Below, piece after piece: positions 1 through 8,561 of a stretch of 23,674 nucleotides of DNA. Both the position numbers and the translations under genes were made by a program. Below the pieces are notes generated by a model. It did no database searches and had not been told where the DNA came from. It saw only the letters and a list, made by a program, of their open reading frames with translations. How positions within the stretch are numbered: the stretch's first letter is position 1; the number at the start of each line of letters is the position of its first letter. This stretch comes from CAADGY01 sp900696665 (GTDB taxonomy: Bacteria > Acidobacteriota > Terriglobia > Bryobacterales > Bryobacteraceae): positions 1-23,674 of the forward strand of contig JAPSFM010000083.1 in the NCBI GenBank assembly GCA_035063885.1, read 5' to 3'.

Positions 1-606
1 ACGGCCGACAGGAAGGTTCGCTGAAAGGTCACAATCCGCGCAAGCACGGACGACGACAAACTGCTGAGTTTCATCGAACAGCGTTGCCTGCCGTACATCG
101 CAGTCACCCGTCTGACCAAGTACGTCAACCGCGAGGCGCAACAGGTGCAACAATGGACTGAGTTGGACCCCACTACGCCGTGGGCGAGTTTCGCCTGTCT
201 GGCTACACCTTCCGCATCTTCGTCAACAGCAGGCAAGGACGCTCCGCAGGAGATCTGGCGCGACTACAACCGGCACGCCGATAGGGAGAATCGCATGCCC
301 GGGTTGAAGCACGCTCTGGGTGCGGACCATGCTTGCCTCAAACAGTTCCATGCCACCGAGGCCGCCTTCCGCGCCGTGCTGCTGTTGTTCGATCTGCAGG
401 CCGAGTTCCAGTGCGCCGCCGGTTTGTCCGGTTACCGCCAAACGGTCACCGCTCATACGCAGGTTCTTACCTGTGGCATGATCCTGGGCTGCTCAAACCC
501 GCCGCCTGGTGCTTCACATGGGCTGGAGCCGGGGTGGGCTGGTCACGCGCAAAACTACTGCTGGACAGCTCAATGGCGCTTTCACCACGGCAAACGTGCG
601 CTGGAC
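1..606 (+). pseudogene. IS1380-family transposase remnant, truncated and frameshifted
   Basis: Pieces of one DDE transposase can be read from left to right only by changing frame. Bases 28-168 give VTIRAS, then LLSFIEQRCLPYIAV and WTELD. The frame beginning at base 171 gives HYAVGEFRL followed directly by SGYTFRIFVNSR. From about base 241 the first frame resumes with PQEIWRDYNRHADRENRM and LKQFHATEAAFRAVLLLFD. Near base 500 it shifts again to GGLVTRK and then LLLDSSMAL. These blocks match the order of the C-terminal half of IS1380-type transposases as I know the family. The usual DSG-type catalytic block after VTIRA is lost. About 40 residues appear deleted between GEFRL and GYTFR, and a stop lies at 22-24. 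The 5' half lies outside the window and no terminal repeats were identified. It converges on the SDR gene. It is a dead relic; the family call is from memory of conserved motifs. Confidence 0.72.
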
Positions 607-607
607 C

Positions 608-620
608 GAAACGGAGTTTC
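608..620. terminator. Small perfect hairpin at the end of the SDR gene
   Basis: GAAAC-GGA-GTTTC forms a 5-bp perfect stem with a 3-base loop. It overlaps the first bases of the SDR stop codon (619-621, minus strand). It could help end the minus-strand sugar operon, but there is no proper T tract, so this is a weak call. Confidence 0.25.
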
Positions 621-1398
621 AAACGCGAGGAGGTAATCCCGACCCGAATCCTCCATCCACGGCAACCGAGACGCCGGTCATGAAGGCGGCTGCATCAGAT
701 GCCAGGAACACCGCCACGCGTGCGACTTCCTCCGGCTTCCCGATGCGCCAGAGCGCATGGAGCGTTCCAGCGGCCTTACGGGCGGCATCCGGGTCCGGCT
801 GAGCCTGGAAATAACCTTCTGCCAAGCCGGCGTCGATGTAGCCAGGACAGATGCAATTGACACGCACACCATCCTTGCCGTGATCGATAGCCATGGCCTT
901 TGTCAAGCCTATGATGGCGGCTTTCGTAGCGCAGTATCCAGCGCACATCGGCTCCACAAAATAGCCATTCACTGAAGACATGTTGATGATCGAGCCGCGG
1001 CTGGCTCGCAAATGAGGAAGGAAATACTTCGAACAATGAAACACACCGCCGACATTCACCGCAATCTGCCGGCTCCATTCCTCCGGCGTCGTGTCTTCCA
1101 CGGTCTTGTTGATCTGGATCGCCGCGTTGTTTACCAGGACATGAACGGCGGAGAACTCCTTGACGGTCCTTTCCACCAACCTTTCGACGGAGCAGGGATC
1201 GGCCACGTCCACCGTCTGAGCAACAGCGCGTCCGCCCGAGGCCTTGATGCCGTCGACAGTCCGGGCAGCTGCGGGTTCATCGATTTCCGCAACGACAACA
1301 ATCGCCCCTCTCAAGGCGAACTCGGAGGCGCAGGCCCGTCCAATGCCGGATCCCGAGCCGGTAACCACGACAATCCGGTCAGTCAATTCCATCGTCAT
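619..1398 (-). CDS. SDR family NAD(P)-dependent oxidoreductase (possible sugar dehydrogenase)
   Basis: A classical short-chain dehydrogenase/reductase of 259 aa, the usual family length. The Rossmann motif TGSGSGIG is at residues 13-20. The NNA motif follows in VLVNNAA, the catalytic Ser in INMSSVNG, and the YxxxK pair in YCATK. The C-terminal SVAVDGGFG is also typical. It is predicted to be cytoplasmic and to oxidise or reduce a hydroxyl/keto group with NAD(P). The substrate is not visible in the sequence. The ATG at 1398 was chosen because it overlaps the stop of the upstream epimerase-like gene as ATGA, a sign of translational coupling; an in-frame ATG at 1440 would overlap that gene by 46 bases. 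Placement after a mutarotase-like gene and an acid-sugar dehydratase candidate suggests a sugar or 2-keto-3-deoxy-sugar-acid dehydrogenase, which is inference. Confidence 0.93.
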   Translation of the reverse strand: MTMELTDRIVVVTGSGSGIGRACASEFALRGAIVVVAEIDEPAAARTVDGIKASGGRAVAQTVDVADPCSVERLVERTVKEFSAVHVLVNNAAIQINKTVEDTTPEEWSRQIAVNVGGVFHCSKYFLPHLRASRGSIINMSSVNGYFVEPMCAGYCATKAAIIGLTKAMAIDHGKDGVRVNCICPGYIDAGLAEGYFQAQPDPDAARKAAGTLHALWRIGKPEEVARVAVFLASDAAAFMTGVSVAVDGGFGSGLPPRV

Positions 1399-2342
1399 GA
1401 TGACACCTCGTCTTGCACCCTGGCCAAGGCAGTCCGCCATGTATCGGGCCGGTCGAATGCAGTGGCAACGATCCCGACCTCAAACACCGCGCCGGCCTCC
1501 AACCTCCTGTTCTTTCCCTGCCGGACTGCCTCGGCCAGACTGACCGGATGGCCGGTCCACGGTTCGATCACTACATGGTAATGACCGCGGTATCCGCCGT
1601 AATTAAGCCAGAGCCAGAGAACCGGGCAGGATTCCAGCGGGAACTTCAAGAGGAAGCCGGAACCCGTAACTGAGTCCTCGACGGCGTACCAGCCCGCCTG
1701 GAGGTCCACCGCGTAGTGACCGCAGAACTCCGCCGATTGGGGCGGCAAGACCCGGCTCATGTCCATCTCGGCGGCTGCGGTACGCAGCAGGGGCCAATCG
1801 TAGCTTTGGCCAGGCGAGCCGAACGCCGCGCAAGAGGACTCACCGACAATGGCGGTGCGGGCCGGAATATGGAGAATGGCCCCGGCGGAAACGTTCAAAG
1901 CGGGGTGTGTTCCCCAGAGGAAATCAAGCGGCTTGGGTCCGATGTTGGTGATGCTTTGATGGACGCGCAGAATTGGCGCGCCTGGATCCAGTTTCACAGA
2001 TTTCACCACATGAACGGGGCTGATGGGGCCAAAGGCCGATAGGGTGGCCGCTCCAGCATCCAAGGAATCGACCGTCCAGGAAATCGAGCGCAATTCACCG
2101 AGGTTCGGATACTGCTCGCCTGCGTGTGCGCAGGCGTCACAGGTGGGGAAGCAGTCGTCCCATCCGCCACACCAATAGTTGTCGAAAACCCCTTCGACAG
2201 GATAAGTTATAGGCGCAATCCGGGCGTTACGCCAAAGGAGGTTGCGGTCTGCCGGCTTCCAGATCAGGTCGAGGATCTTCGCCCCAACATCGGGCAGGAT
2301 GCAGGCTCGCAGCCACGGGTTATCGATTTCAATAGCGCGCAC
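1395..2342 (-). CDS. Aldose 1-epimerase-like protein (galactose mutarotase fold)
   Basis: A 315-aa protein with the look of the galactose-mutarotase-like beta-sandwich superfamily: an N-terminal segment with ILPDVGAKI, a GGWDDCFPTC block at about residues 59-68, and FLWGTHPALN at about 141-150, whose His146 is the likely active-site histidine. Members interconvert alpha and beta sugar anomers or bind sugars. The exact sugar cannot be read from the sequence. The start is a GTG at 2340-2342, 6 bases after the stop of the enolase-superfamily gene. The 3' end overlaps the SDR start by 4 bases, so the three genes almost surely share an mRNA. No strong Shine-Dalgarno is seen, which fits translational coupling to the gene ahead. 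No signal peptide, so cytoplasmic. Confidence 0.8.
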   Translation of the reverse strand: MRAIEIDNPWLRACILPDVGAKILDLIWKPADRNLLWRNARIAPITYPVEGVFDNYWCGGWDDCFPTCDACAHAGEQYPNLGELRSISWTVDSLDAGAATLSAFGPISPVHVVKSVKLDPGAPILRVHQSITNIGPKPLDFLWGTHPALNVSAGAILHIPARTAIVGESSCAAFGSPGQSYDWPLLRTAAAEMDMSRVLPPQSAEFCGHYAVDLQAGWYAVEDSVTGSGFLLKFPLESCPVLWLWLNYGGYRGHYHVVIEPWTGHPVSLAEAVRQGKNRRLEAGAVFEVGIVATAFDRPDTWRTALARVQDEVSS

Positions 2343-2348
2343 GCCGCG

Positions 2349-3473
2349 TTAACCCCATTTCTGGCGGTAACGCTCGACCGCATCCTCGTTCAGCGTGACG
2401 CCGAGTCCTGGATCGAGAGGCACGTCCACCCAGCCATCGACAGCGCGTATGTCCTGGCGCGTGATCTCCTCGCGCAGCGTAGTCCCCTCCTCCACGACGT
2501 ACTCGAGGATGAAGGAGTTCGATATCGAAGCCAGGAAGTGCAGGGCGGATGCGATGTTGATGTAAGTGGTAAATCCGTGGTTGACGCACGGTAGGCCGCG
2601 GTCGGCGGCGAGCGAGGCGATCTTCATCGCCTCGGTGAAGCCGCCGCATCGGGTGAGATCGACCTGCACAACATCGATACGGCCGCGATCCATCAGCTCG
2701 ACATAAGACTGCCGGTTGCTCTCCTCTTCCCCCGCCGCAATGCGCAACGAGGTGGACTCAGAAAGCCGCCGGTAGCCGTCATAGTTGTCCGGCGACAGCG
2801 GCTCTTCGAACCAGTACGGACGAAACTCCTCGAACTGGCGCGCCCTCTGGATCGCTGTCTTCGTGTCGTAGCACAAACCCGCGTCGATCATCAGGTCGGC
2901 GTCATCGCCCACTCCACGGCGAGCTTCGCGTACCAAGGCGATGTCGTTTCGTTCATTCTGACCCAGGGGGGCCCAACCGAACTTCACAGCAGTGAAGCCG
3001 CGGTCGATGAATCGCTTCCCGCGCTCTCGCGTCTCGTCCGGGGTGTGGCCGAAGAGCGTGCTCGCGTAGGGGCGGATCTTCGAGTGAAAGCCACCACCGA
3101 GCAGTTTCCAGACCGGCAATCCCAGCGCCTTGCCCTTGATATCCCAGAGAGCCATGTCTATGCCTCCCATGGCATGAATGGCAATTCCGCGGCGGCCTGA
3201 GTAGATGTTTCGCTGGTACATCTTATGCCAGATCTTCTCGGTTTCGAAGGGATCCTCGCCGATGACGAGTTCGCGCAACCCCGAGGTGACCTCGTGCGAG
3301 TACGGCCCGTGAATCACCCCATAGACGGCTAGCGGGGCCGAATCGACTTCCCCAATCCCGGAGATGCCAGCATCCGTGTGTACGCGCACGATCAGCGCAT
3401 CCTGCCCGCTGTCGGCCTCGCGACGGACGCTAGGCAAGCGGAGGTATATGGTCTCGACGTCGGTAATTCGCAT
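2349..3473 (-). CDS. Mandelate racemase/muconate lactonizing enzyme family protein (acid-sugar dehydratase candidate)
   Basis: An enolase-superfamily enzyme of 374 aa, the normal length. The N-terminal capping domain (about 1-125) is followed by the (beta/alpha)7-beta barrel. Visible catalytic positions are Lys164 in AVKFGW, metal ligands Asp197 (LMIDAG), Glu223/224 (WFEEPLSP) and Glu249 (AAGEE), and the Asp272 (VQVDLTRCGG) plus His299 (CVNHGFTT) general-base pair. The Asp/His pair fits the mandelate-racemase-type branch that includes many sugar-acid dehydratases. ATG 3473 is chosen because homology-like sequence (MRITDVETIYLRLP) begins there; the frame stays open to 3608 but the extra 45 residues look like untranslated sequence. 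A strong dyad sits just upstream (3485-3512). First gene of a tight three-gene unit. Specific substrate unknown. Confidence 0.9.
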   Translation of the reverse strand: MRITDVETIYLRLPSVRREADSGQDALIVRVHTDAGISGIGEVDSAPLAVYGVIHGPYSHEVTSGLRELVIGEDPFETEKIWHKMYQRNIYSGRRGIAIHAMGGIDMALWDIKGKALGLPVWKLLGGGFHSKIRPYASTLFGHTPDETRERGKRFIDRGFTAVKFGWAPLGQNERNDIALVREARRGVGDDADLMIDAGLCYDTKTAIQRARQFEEFRPYWFEEPLSPDNYDGYRRLSESTSLRIAAGEEESNRQSYVELMDRGRIDVVQVDLTRCGGFTEAMKIASLAADRGLPCVNHGFTTYINIASALHFLASISNSFILEYVVEEGTTLREEITRQDIRAVDGWVDVPLDPGLGVTLNEDAVERYRQKWG

Positions 3474-3484
3474 GGATCGGATGT

Positions 3485-3512
3485 TCACCGGCCTATCGCA
3501 AACAGCCGGTGA
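3485..3512. promoter_or_regulatory. 8-bp perfect inverted repeat upstream of the enolase-superfamily gene
   Basis: TCACCGGC at 3485-3492 is matched perfectly by GCCGGTGA at 3505-3512, with a 12-base spacer. It lies 11 bases before the start codon of the minus-strand dehydratase-type gene. It could be a regulator operator or an mRNA hairpin that limits ribosome access. No clear Shine-Dalgarno is seen between it and the start. Confidence 0.45.
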
Positions 3513-3611
3513 CCCATAGGATCGATTATGCGCTCCGTGCACGGGATCAGGCAACGGATGTCTGAGGTGCGGGGGACTGATTTTCCAGCTAACGGGACAC
3601 AATACCAACGG

Positions 3612-3658
3612 GGCCGCAAGGCCCTCTCTGAGAAGCGGAGCCCGCCCATCGTGCGGGC
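3612..3658. terminator. Two GC-rich hairpins after the TonB-dependent receptor gene
   Basis: Just beyond the stop of the receptor gene (minus strand) are GCCCGC-7-GCGGGC (3640-3645 with 3653-3658) and a GGGCC-GCAA-GGCCC hairpin with a GNRA-type loop (about 3612-3625). The position suits a 3' end or an attenuator between the receptor and the dehydratase gene 196 bases downstream. No T tract follows either stem, so an intrinsic terminator is not proven. Confidence 0.35.
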
Positions 3659-3669
3659 CCCAGGTTCGA

Positions 3670-6600
3670 TCAAAAGGCGATCTTCAACCCCAGTTGCAGA
3701 ATGCGAGGCGGGCCGTTGGTGGACAAGATTTGGCCGAAAAACTCGCTGGTCCGCCCTGTTACCGGCCGGGCGAGGTGTGTGGTGTTAAGCACGTTGAAAA
3801 AGTCGCCGCGTAGTTCACCCTTTGCCGATTCGCGTTTGAAGGGCAGCCTGAAAGTCTTGACGAGCGACGCATCCACATTCCCGTAGCCAGGCCCGATGAG
3901 GGCGTTTCTTCCCAAAGTGCCCCAGGTTCCGGGTGCGGCGTTTGCAAAGCGGGAGGTGTCGAAGTAGCGGGCGATCTTTTCGCCTTTGCTGCGGCCGGGA
4001 TCGAGGATCGGGTAGCCGCTGCCAACCAGGTCCACTCTGACAGCGCCGCCACCCGCCATGGGGTTGCCGGTTGAACCGATGGTGAAGGGGATTCCTGATT
4101 GGAGGGTTACGATCCCACTCATACGCCACCCGCCCGCGATCACCTTCACCGCGGCAGGAAGCGATGTTTGTGACAGTTCCGGAAGATCCCAAACAGCAGA
4201 TCCCACGAATCGATGAGTCCGGTCGAAATCGGCGAGGCCCCGAGTGTGCCCGAAGTTGAAGGCATTCACTCTGGCGGACCCGCCCCACTCGTTCATCGAC
4301 ATGTAGTCGATCGTCCGCCCCCAGGTGTAGGAACCGCCGGCGGTAATCCCTCGCGCGTAGCGCCTGTCGATCGAAATCTGAAGCGAGTTGTATATCGACC
4401 CAAGACCGTGCATCATGCGAACGATGCTCTGGAATCCCTTGATCGGCCGGCGTTCGTCGATGGTGTTTCTGTTCTGAGCCAGTGACAGGTTGTAGTTGTA
4501 TCTGGGCGCATTGAAATCGTACTCACCCAGCAGATGGGTACTCTTCGTGCCGACGTAGCCGATTCGCAGGATGGTACCGGATAGAATCTCGTGCTCCAAG
4601 GTGAGGTTCCAGTTTTGCGTGGCAGGGAGAATGTACTTGTTGTCGACAACGATGGTAGTGAGCGGGTCCGCGAAGGGGGTATCTGGCAGGAACTGTTTGA
4701 CCGGGAAGCGGTTTAGTTCCTCGCGCCCAAGGAATGGGTTGTCCAATAGTCCCTCGGTAAACTCGACGCTGTAGCTGAACGGTGAGACGTTGTTGCCGTT
4801 GTTTTGCGAAAGCAGCGGAGGCGCGTCATAGAAGTACGCATAGCCGCCCCGAACGCTGGTTTTTCCATGGGCGAACGGTGCCCACGCAAAGCCGAAGTGT
4901 GGAGCTACGTTGTTGTAATCGGACTCCGCGCCGGTCCTCGGGATGGTACCGCCGCCAGGCTTGTCGTCGCCCGGGTAGAGCAGGCCGGCGGGCGCGTTCA
5001 GATACCGCTTGGACTTGATGCCCTTCTGGTAGTTGCCCAGGTCGAAAAGTTGTACCCGGTCCTTAGTGTCCATGACGAACCTGTAGGGTTCGAACCGGAT
5101 TCCAAGAGTCACGTTCAGACGCCGCGAGATGCGCCACACGTCGTTGAAGTAGAAACCCCTGAGCAACTGGCGGCGATTCTCCAGTTCACCGTTGTTCTGC
5201 TGGAAAAAGGAGAACCGCCCGAGCATAAAGTCGGCGCGGTCGAGCCCCTCAAACGCGCCGTGCGACGTCGCGTGCCCGTCGAAGGAGAAGTAACCCGAGC
5301 CGTGCCAACTCGTGTCCTCGTTGTACTGCCGCCAGGTGACATTGCCGCCCCAACTCATGCTGTGGCTGCCCTGGGTCATGATCCAATCCTGGCCGAATTC
5401 ATATGCGGCGCGTGAGTAGTTGACTTTATACGGCGTCGAGAATCCGCCCCCGGTGGGGATGTCGAGGACCATGTCCTTGTCGATCGGAGTGATGTTCACG
5501 CCGAAGTCCCTGAAACTCCTCTGGAAGCCGCCGGCGCCGACGCTCTTGAAGTGATTGGCGGTAGCCCGGCTTTGAACCACGAGTTTCGAGCCGGCCACGA
5601 AGTTGTGGGAGAGCGTGGCGCCTCTGGTGGGGTTCTTCAGGACGAAACTATTAAGAAAGATGTTCTCCTGGGACTCAAGCCCTGGCAGCGATTGGTCATC
5701 CCGCAGGTAGCGCAACATGAAGCTATGCTTGTCGTTGGGCTTGTAGTCGCCTCTAACGATGTACTGCCCGGAGTTCTCCAGGCTGGGCAGCGAGTAGTAG
5801 TAGAAACCATCGGGGCCGGGCAGCGGGATCACGCTTTGGAGCTTCACGGCAGCGGGCGAGAGCTGGCTGGCCGGGATCCGGTTGTTCGGGTACGGGTTGC
5901 CATTGAGCGGGTCATGGAGTTGGCCGTCATAAGCGGAGAAGTCGCCCTGGCGCTGTGCTGCCGTCAAGGTCAGCACACGGTCGCCACCGCTCGTCCACCG
6001 GTTGGTCAGCCTCTGGTAGCCGCCAAACAGGAACAGTTTGTTCTTGACGACCGGCCCACCCAGCGTGAAGCCGAACTGGTTGCGCTTCAGGTTGTCCTGC
6101 TGCCGGGAAAAGAAGTCGGTGGCATTGAGCGCCGTGTTCCGAACGAACCAGAAGCCGCTGCCGTGGAGCTCATTCGTTCCGGACTTGGTAATGACATTGA
6201 CTGACCCGGCCGAGCTGGCCCCCACCTCCGGAGTCATGTTGCTGCTTTGCATGCTGAATTCCTGCACCGCTTCCGGAAAGGGGAACGGGAGGTTGGAGTA
6301 AACCAACGGATCCATGTGCTCGCCGCCATCCAGCGTAAAGCGGACGCTGCTGTTTCTCGATCCATTCACGGTGAGAGTCTTCTGACCCGGCGGCACGAGG
6401 ATCCATCCCGGGCCGCCGTCGCCGTTGTTGGTCCCATAGGCGGGTGCGACGCCAGGCGCCAAAAGAGTCAGATCCGCCGGATTGCGGCCATTGAGCGGCA
6501 GTTCGACCACTCGCTTAGACTCCACGACATGGCTTAGCGTCGCGGAGCGGGTCTCAACCTGAGCGATCCCCGACTCAACAACCGTAACCTGCTGCCGGAC

Positions 6601-6933
6601 ATCGCCCACCGCCAACTCGACGTCCACTTTGACGTTGTCGTTGGCCCGCAGCAGGATTCCGGTCTTGACATAGATCTGAAAACCAGATCTTTCAACGGAT
6701 ACCTTATAGAGACCCACCTGGACCAGTGGAAATGAGAAGGCGCCGCTCTCGTTCGCCTCCGCCATCCTGACATGCCCTGTCTCGACATTTGTCAACGTGA
6801 CCGCAGCCCCCGGAACTGCGGCAGATTGCGAGTCTGTAACCGTACCGTAGACCGCGGCCGTATCGCGTGTCTGCGAAAATCCCTCCATTACAATAATCAA
6901 CAACAGCAAGCATGTTCTAGTCGCGAGTTGCAT
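3670..6933 (-). CDS. TonB-dependent receptor, Oar-like, with carboxypeptidase regulatory-like domain
   Basis: A 1087-aa outer-membrane protein. Residues 1-20 form a signal peptide ending near GFSQ. About 25-115 is a carboxypeptidase-regulatory-like beta-sandwich (VYGTVTDSQSAAVPGAAVTLTN, read in parts), followed by a plug region from about 125 to 255 (ELPLNGRNPADLTLLAPGV, then SAGSVNVITKSGTNELHGS, in parts). The rest is a beta-barrel ending in a terminal Phe (LGLKIAF), as outer-membrane barrels usually do. This architecture is expanded in Acidobacteria, where it is thought to import large substrates such as glycan fragments using TonB energy. The start is well supported by an AGGAGA Shine-Dalgarno about 8 bases upstream. 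It lies 79 bases downstream of the secreted hydrolase gene on the same strand, which suggests co-transcription. No SusD-like partner is present. Confidence 0.93.
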   Translation of the reverse strand: MQLATRTCLLLLIIVMEGFSQTRDTAAVYGTVTDSQSAAVPGAAVTLTNVETGHVRMAEANESGAFSFPLVQVGLYKVSVERSGFQIYVKTGILLRANDNVKVDVELAVGDVRQQVTVVESGIAQVETRSATLSHVVESKRVVELPLNGRNPADLTLLAPGVAPAYGTNNGDGGPGWILVPPGQKTLTVNGSRNSSVRFTLDGGEHMDPLVYSNLPFPFPEAVQEFSMQSSNMTPEVGASSAGSVNVITKSGTNELHGSGFWFVRNTALNATDFFSRQQDNLKRNQFGFTLGGPVVKNKLFLFGGYQRLTNRWTSGGDRVLTLTAAQRQGDFSAYDGQLHDPLNGNPYPNNRIPASQLSPAAVKLQSVIPLPGPDGFYYYSLPSLENSGQYIVRGDYKPNDKHSFMLRYLRDDQSLPGLESQENIFLNSFVLKNPTRGATLSHNFVAGSKLVVQSRATANHFKSVGAGGFQRSFRDFGVNITPIDKDMVLDIPTGGGFSTPYKVNYSRAAYEFGQDWIMTQGSHSMSWGGNVTWRQYNEDTSWHGSGYFSFDGHATSHGAFEGLDRADFMLGRFSFFQQNNGELENRRQLLRGFYFNDVWRISRRLNVTLGIRFEPYRFVMDTKDRVQLFDLGNYQKGIKSKRYLNAPAGLLYPGDDKPGGGTIPRTGAESDYNNVAPHFGFAWAPFAHGKTSVRGGYAYFYDAPPLLSQNNGNNVSPFSYSVEFTEGLLDNPFLGREELNRFPVKQFLPDTPFADPLTTIVVDNKYILPATQNWNLTLEHEILSGTILRIGYVGTKSTHLLGEYDFNAPRYNYNLSLAQNRNTIDERRPIKGFQSIVRMMHGLGSIYNSLQISIDRRYARGITAGGSYTWGRTIDYMSMNEWGGSARVNAFNFGHTRGLADFDRTHRFVGSAVWDLPELSQTSLPAAVKVIAGGWRMSGIVTLQSGIPFTIGSTGNPMAGGGAVRVDLVGSGYPILDPGRSKGEKIARYFDTSRFANAAPGTWGTLGRNALIGPGYGNVDASLVKTFRLPFKRESAKGELRGDFFNVLNTTHLARPVTGRTSEFFGQILSTNGPPRILQLGLKIAF

Positions 6934-7012
6934 TTTGATCTCTCCTATGCCTCCCTGAGTAACAGGCCAGGACCCGTATCGCCCCTTGCCCGGATTGAAC
7001 TGAAGCGCATAA

Positions 7013-8527
7013 CTACGGCGCGTTGAGTCTCTTGCCGACCAGAGTAAAGACAGCCTCCTCTGGTAATTCGAATTCCACTGATCCGGCGGAAGTATGCAGC
7101 GTTTCGGCCTTGCGGCAGTTGAGGTCCCTGGTTGTCAAGTAGAGTTCCCACTGGCGCGGAGCGCTTAGCGGCGGACAGGAGACCTGAATCCAGTTGGACC
7201 CGCCTTCTTTCACGCCGACCAGCGTTAGAGTGCCGCGGCCCCCGTCGCGAAACGCCGAAACTGTCAGGCCCTTGGCGTCCGTCGAGGCCGCGATCCGCTG
7301 CGAGCCGGGGGTAACGAAATGAAAGAGTTGCCTGGTTGCGTAATAGCGCTTCTTTTGCGAGTACAGATGGCCGGCGCTACTGAACAGTCCGAAGTAGGTG
7401 TGCCGCCGCAGGCACTCCTCGTAGTCGTCGAAGGCGTTGAAGTAAAACAGCGCCTTGGCGCCCGAGTTCAAAGCTCGGAGCGCCCGGCGGTTGACCGCCA
7501 GAGACCAGTCCTTCCATTCGTTCTCCGGCGTCCTGTTTTCGTCATCGGAACCACCGTATTCGGTGAGCCAGACGGGTACATGCGGGTACTGGCTCCGGCT
7601 GACGGTTCCGACATGCGAGTCGAGCGAGTTCTCCCCATAGATATGAACCGCGAAGGCGCCGACCTGCTTCATCAGTTCCTTGTCGGCGAGAATGGGCCCG
7701 GTGTAGTCGGTCGCGATAACGGCCTGTTCCCCGGCGACGAGTTTCACGTCCCCCAAGCCCTCCTGGTTCAGGCGGCGAGCAATGGCCGAGAGAACTTCCG
7801 GCATGTCCTCGGGATCGATGCGCGGGCCTTCGTGCGGGTAACAGTCTGTCTCGTTGACGGGGCTGAAGTAGTCGAATTCGATTCCGGCCTTTCGGCGCGC
7901 ATAGACAGCCATGGTGACCACTGTCTCTGCGAACTCGTCGTACATTTCAGGCTTCAGCCGCCCCATGCGGCTGCCTGGAGCACAGACTTTATGCCTGGGC
8001 GGGGGCGAAGACTCCTCCAACATCCACGTCGGCGCCGGCCCCATCAATGCCAGCACGGGCCGGATGCTCCGCGAATTCAGATCGCGCAATCCCTTCCAGG
8101 AAGCCTCGAAAACCGGATTCGAGTACCGCTCATCGTAATAGGCCCAGTTAGCAGATTTCGGATCGGCGTTGTCGTTCACCACTTCCCAATCACTGCCCAC
8201 GAAGTAGGCGACCACGCGGAACATGCTCACCCCGAGGTCGTCGATCAACATGTCGAACATCTTCTTCTGCTCGTCCCTGAAGTAGGGTCCGGTGTAATTG
8301 ACCCCAAAGCCTTCGATAAGCTGATAGCGCCTCACTGGATCCAAGGCGATCCTGGTGATGTCCTGCGATGGCTGAGCGGGCAACCACACGCCGAGCGCGG
8401 TGAGTAAGACGCCTGTTGCTACCAGTCTCGATCCGAAACCCGCAGCGTATGGCCTGCACAGCTTGCGATCCGATGAATAGGAAGACACGGTGAAAACTCT
8501 TTTGCGAGAATCCCACCGGTCTGCCAC
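7013..8527 (-). CDS. Secreted clan-A glycoside hydrolase, GH30-like
   Basis: A 504-aa exported enzyme. A hydrophobic export segment lies at about 34-51 (LVATGVLLTALGVWLPA). The TIM-barrel part starts with IEGFGVNYTG (about 71-80), a pattern seen at the start of GH30-type enzymes. The likely acid/base is Glu226 in FSPVNETD and the likely nucleophile is Glu323 in VWLTEYGG, the paired positions expected of retaining clan GH-A enzymes. A C-terminal beta-rich part (about 400-504) resembles the small beta domain found in GH30 and related families. The start is uncertain: GTG at 8525-8527 gives a long N-terminus, while GTG at 8486-8488 follows a purine-rich AAAAGAG stretch and gives a more normal signal peptide (491 aa). 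It probably releases oligosaccharides taken up by the receptor encoded next. Family assignment to GH30 rather than a neighbouring clan-A family is tentative. Confidence 0.82.
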   Translation of the reverse strand: MADRWDSRKRVFTVSSYSSDRKLCRPYAAGFGSRLVATGVLLTALGVWLPAQPSQDITRIALDPVRRYQLIEGFGVNYTGPYFRDEQKKMFDMLIDDLGVSMFRVVAYFVGSDWEVVNDNADPKSANWAYYDERYSNPVFEASWKGLRDLNSRSIRPVLALMGPAPTWMLEESSPPPRHKVCAPGSRMGRLKPEMYDEFAETVVTMAVYARRKAGIEFDYFSPVNETDCYPHEGPRIDPEDMPEVLSAIARRLNQEGLGDVKLVAGEQAVIATDYTGPILADKELMKQVGAFAVHIYGENSLDSHVGTVSRSQYPHVPVWLTEYGGSDDENRTPENEWKDWSLAVNRRALRALNSGAKALFYFNAFDDYEECLRRHTYFGLFSSAGHLYSQKKRYYATRQLFHFVTPGSQRIAASTDAKGLTVSAFRDGGRGTLTLVGVKEGGSNWIQVSCPPLSAPRQWELYLTTRDLNCRKAETLHTSAGSVEFELPEEAVFTLVGKRLNAP

Positions 8528-8561
8528 CTTTTCAATAACTCAACGTCCTGAGGAGACTGAT

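Noticed and set aside
333..802. Short plus-strand open frames near the left edge taken as separate small genes
   Set aside because: They are pieces of the frameshifted transposase up to about base 606 and antisense of the SDR gene beyond 619.
3670..6933. Possible SusC/SusD pair
   Set aside because: The receptor has an Oar-like architecture and no SusD-like lipoprotein is encoded on either side.
7319..8407. Plus-strand open frame (362 codons) opposite the GH30-like gene
   Set aside because: Antisense shadow of a gene with a signal segment and paired catalytic Glu residues; no domain-like sequence of its own.
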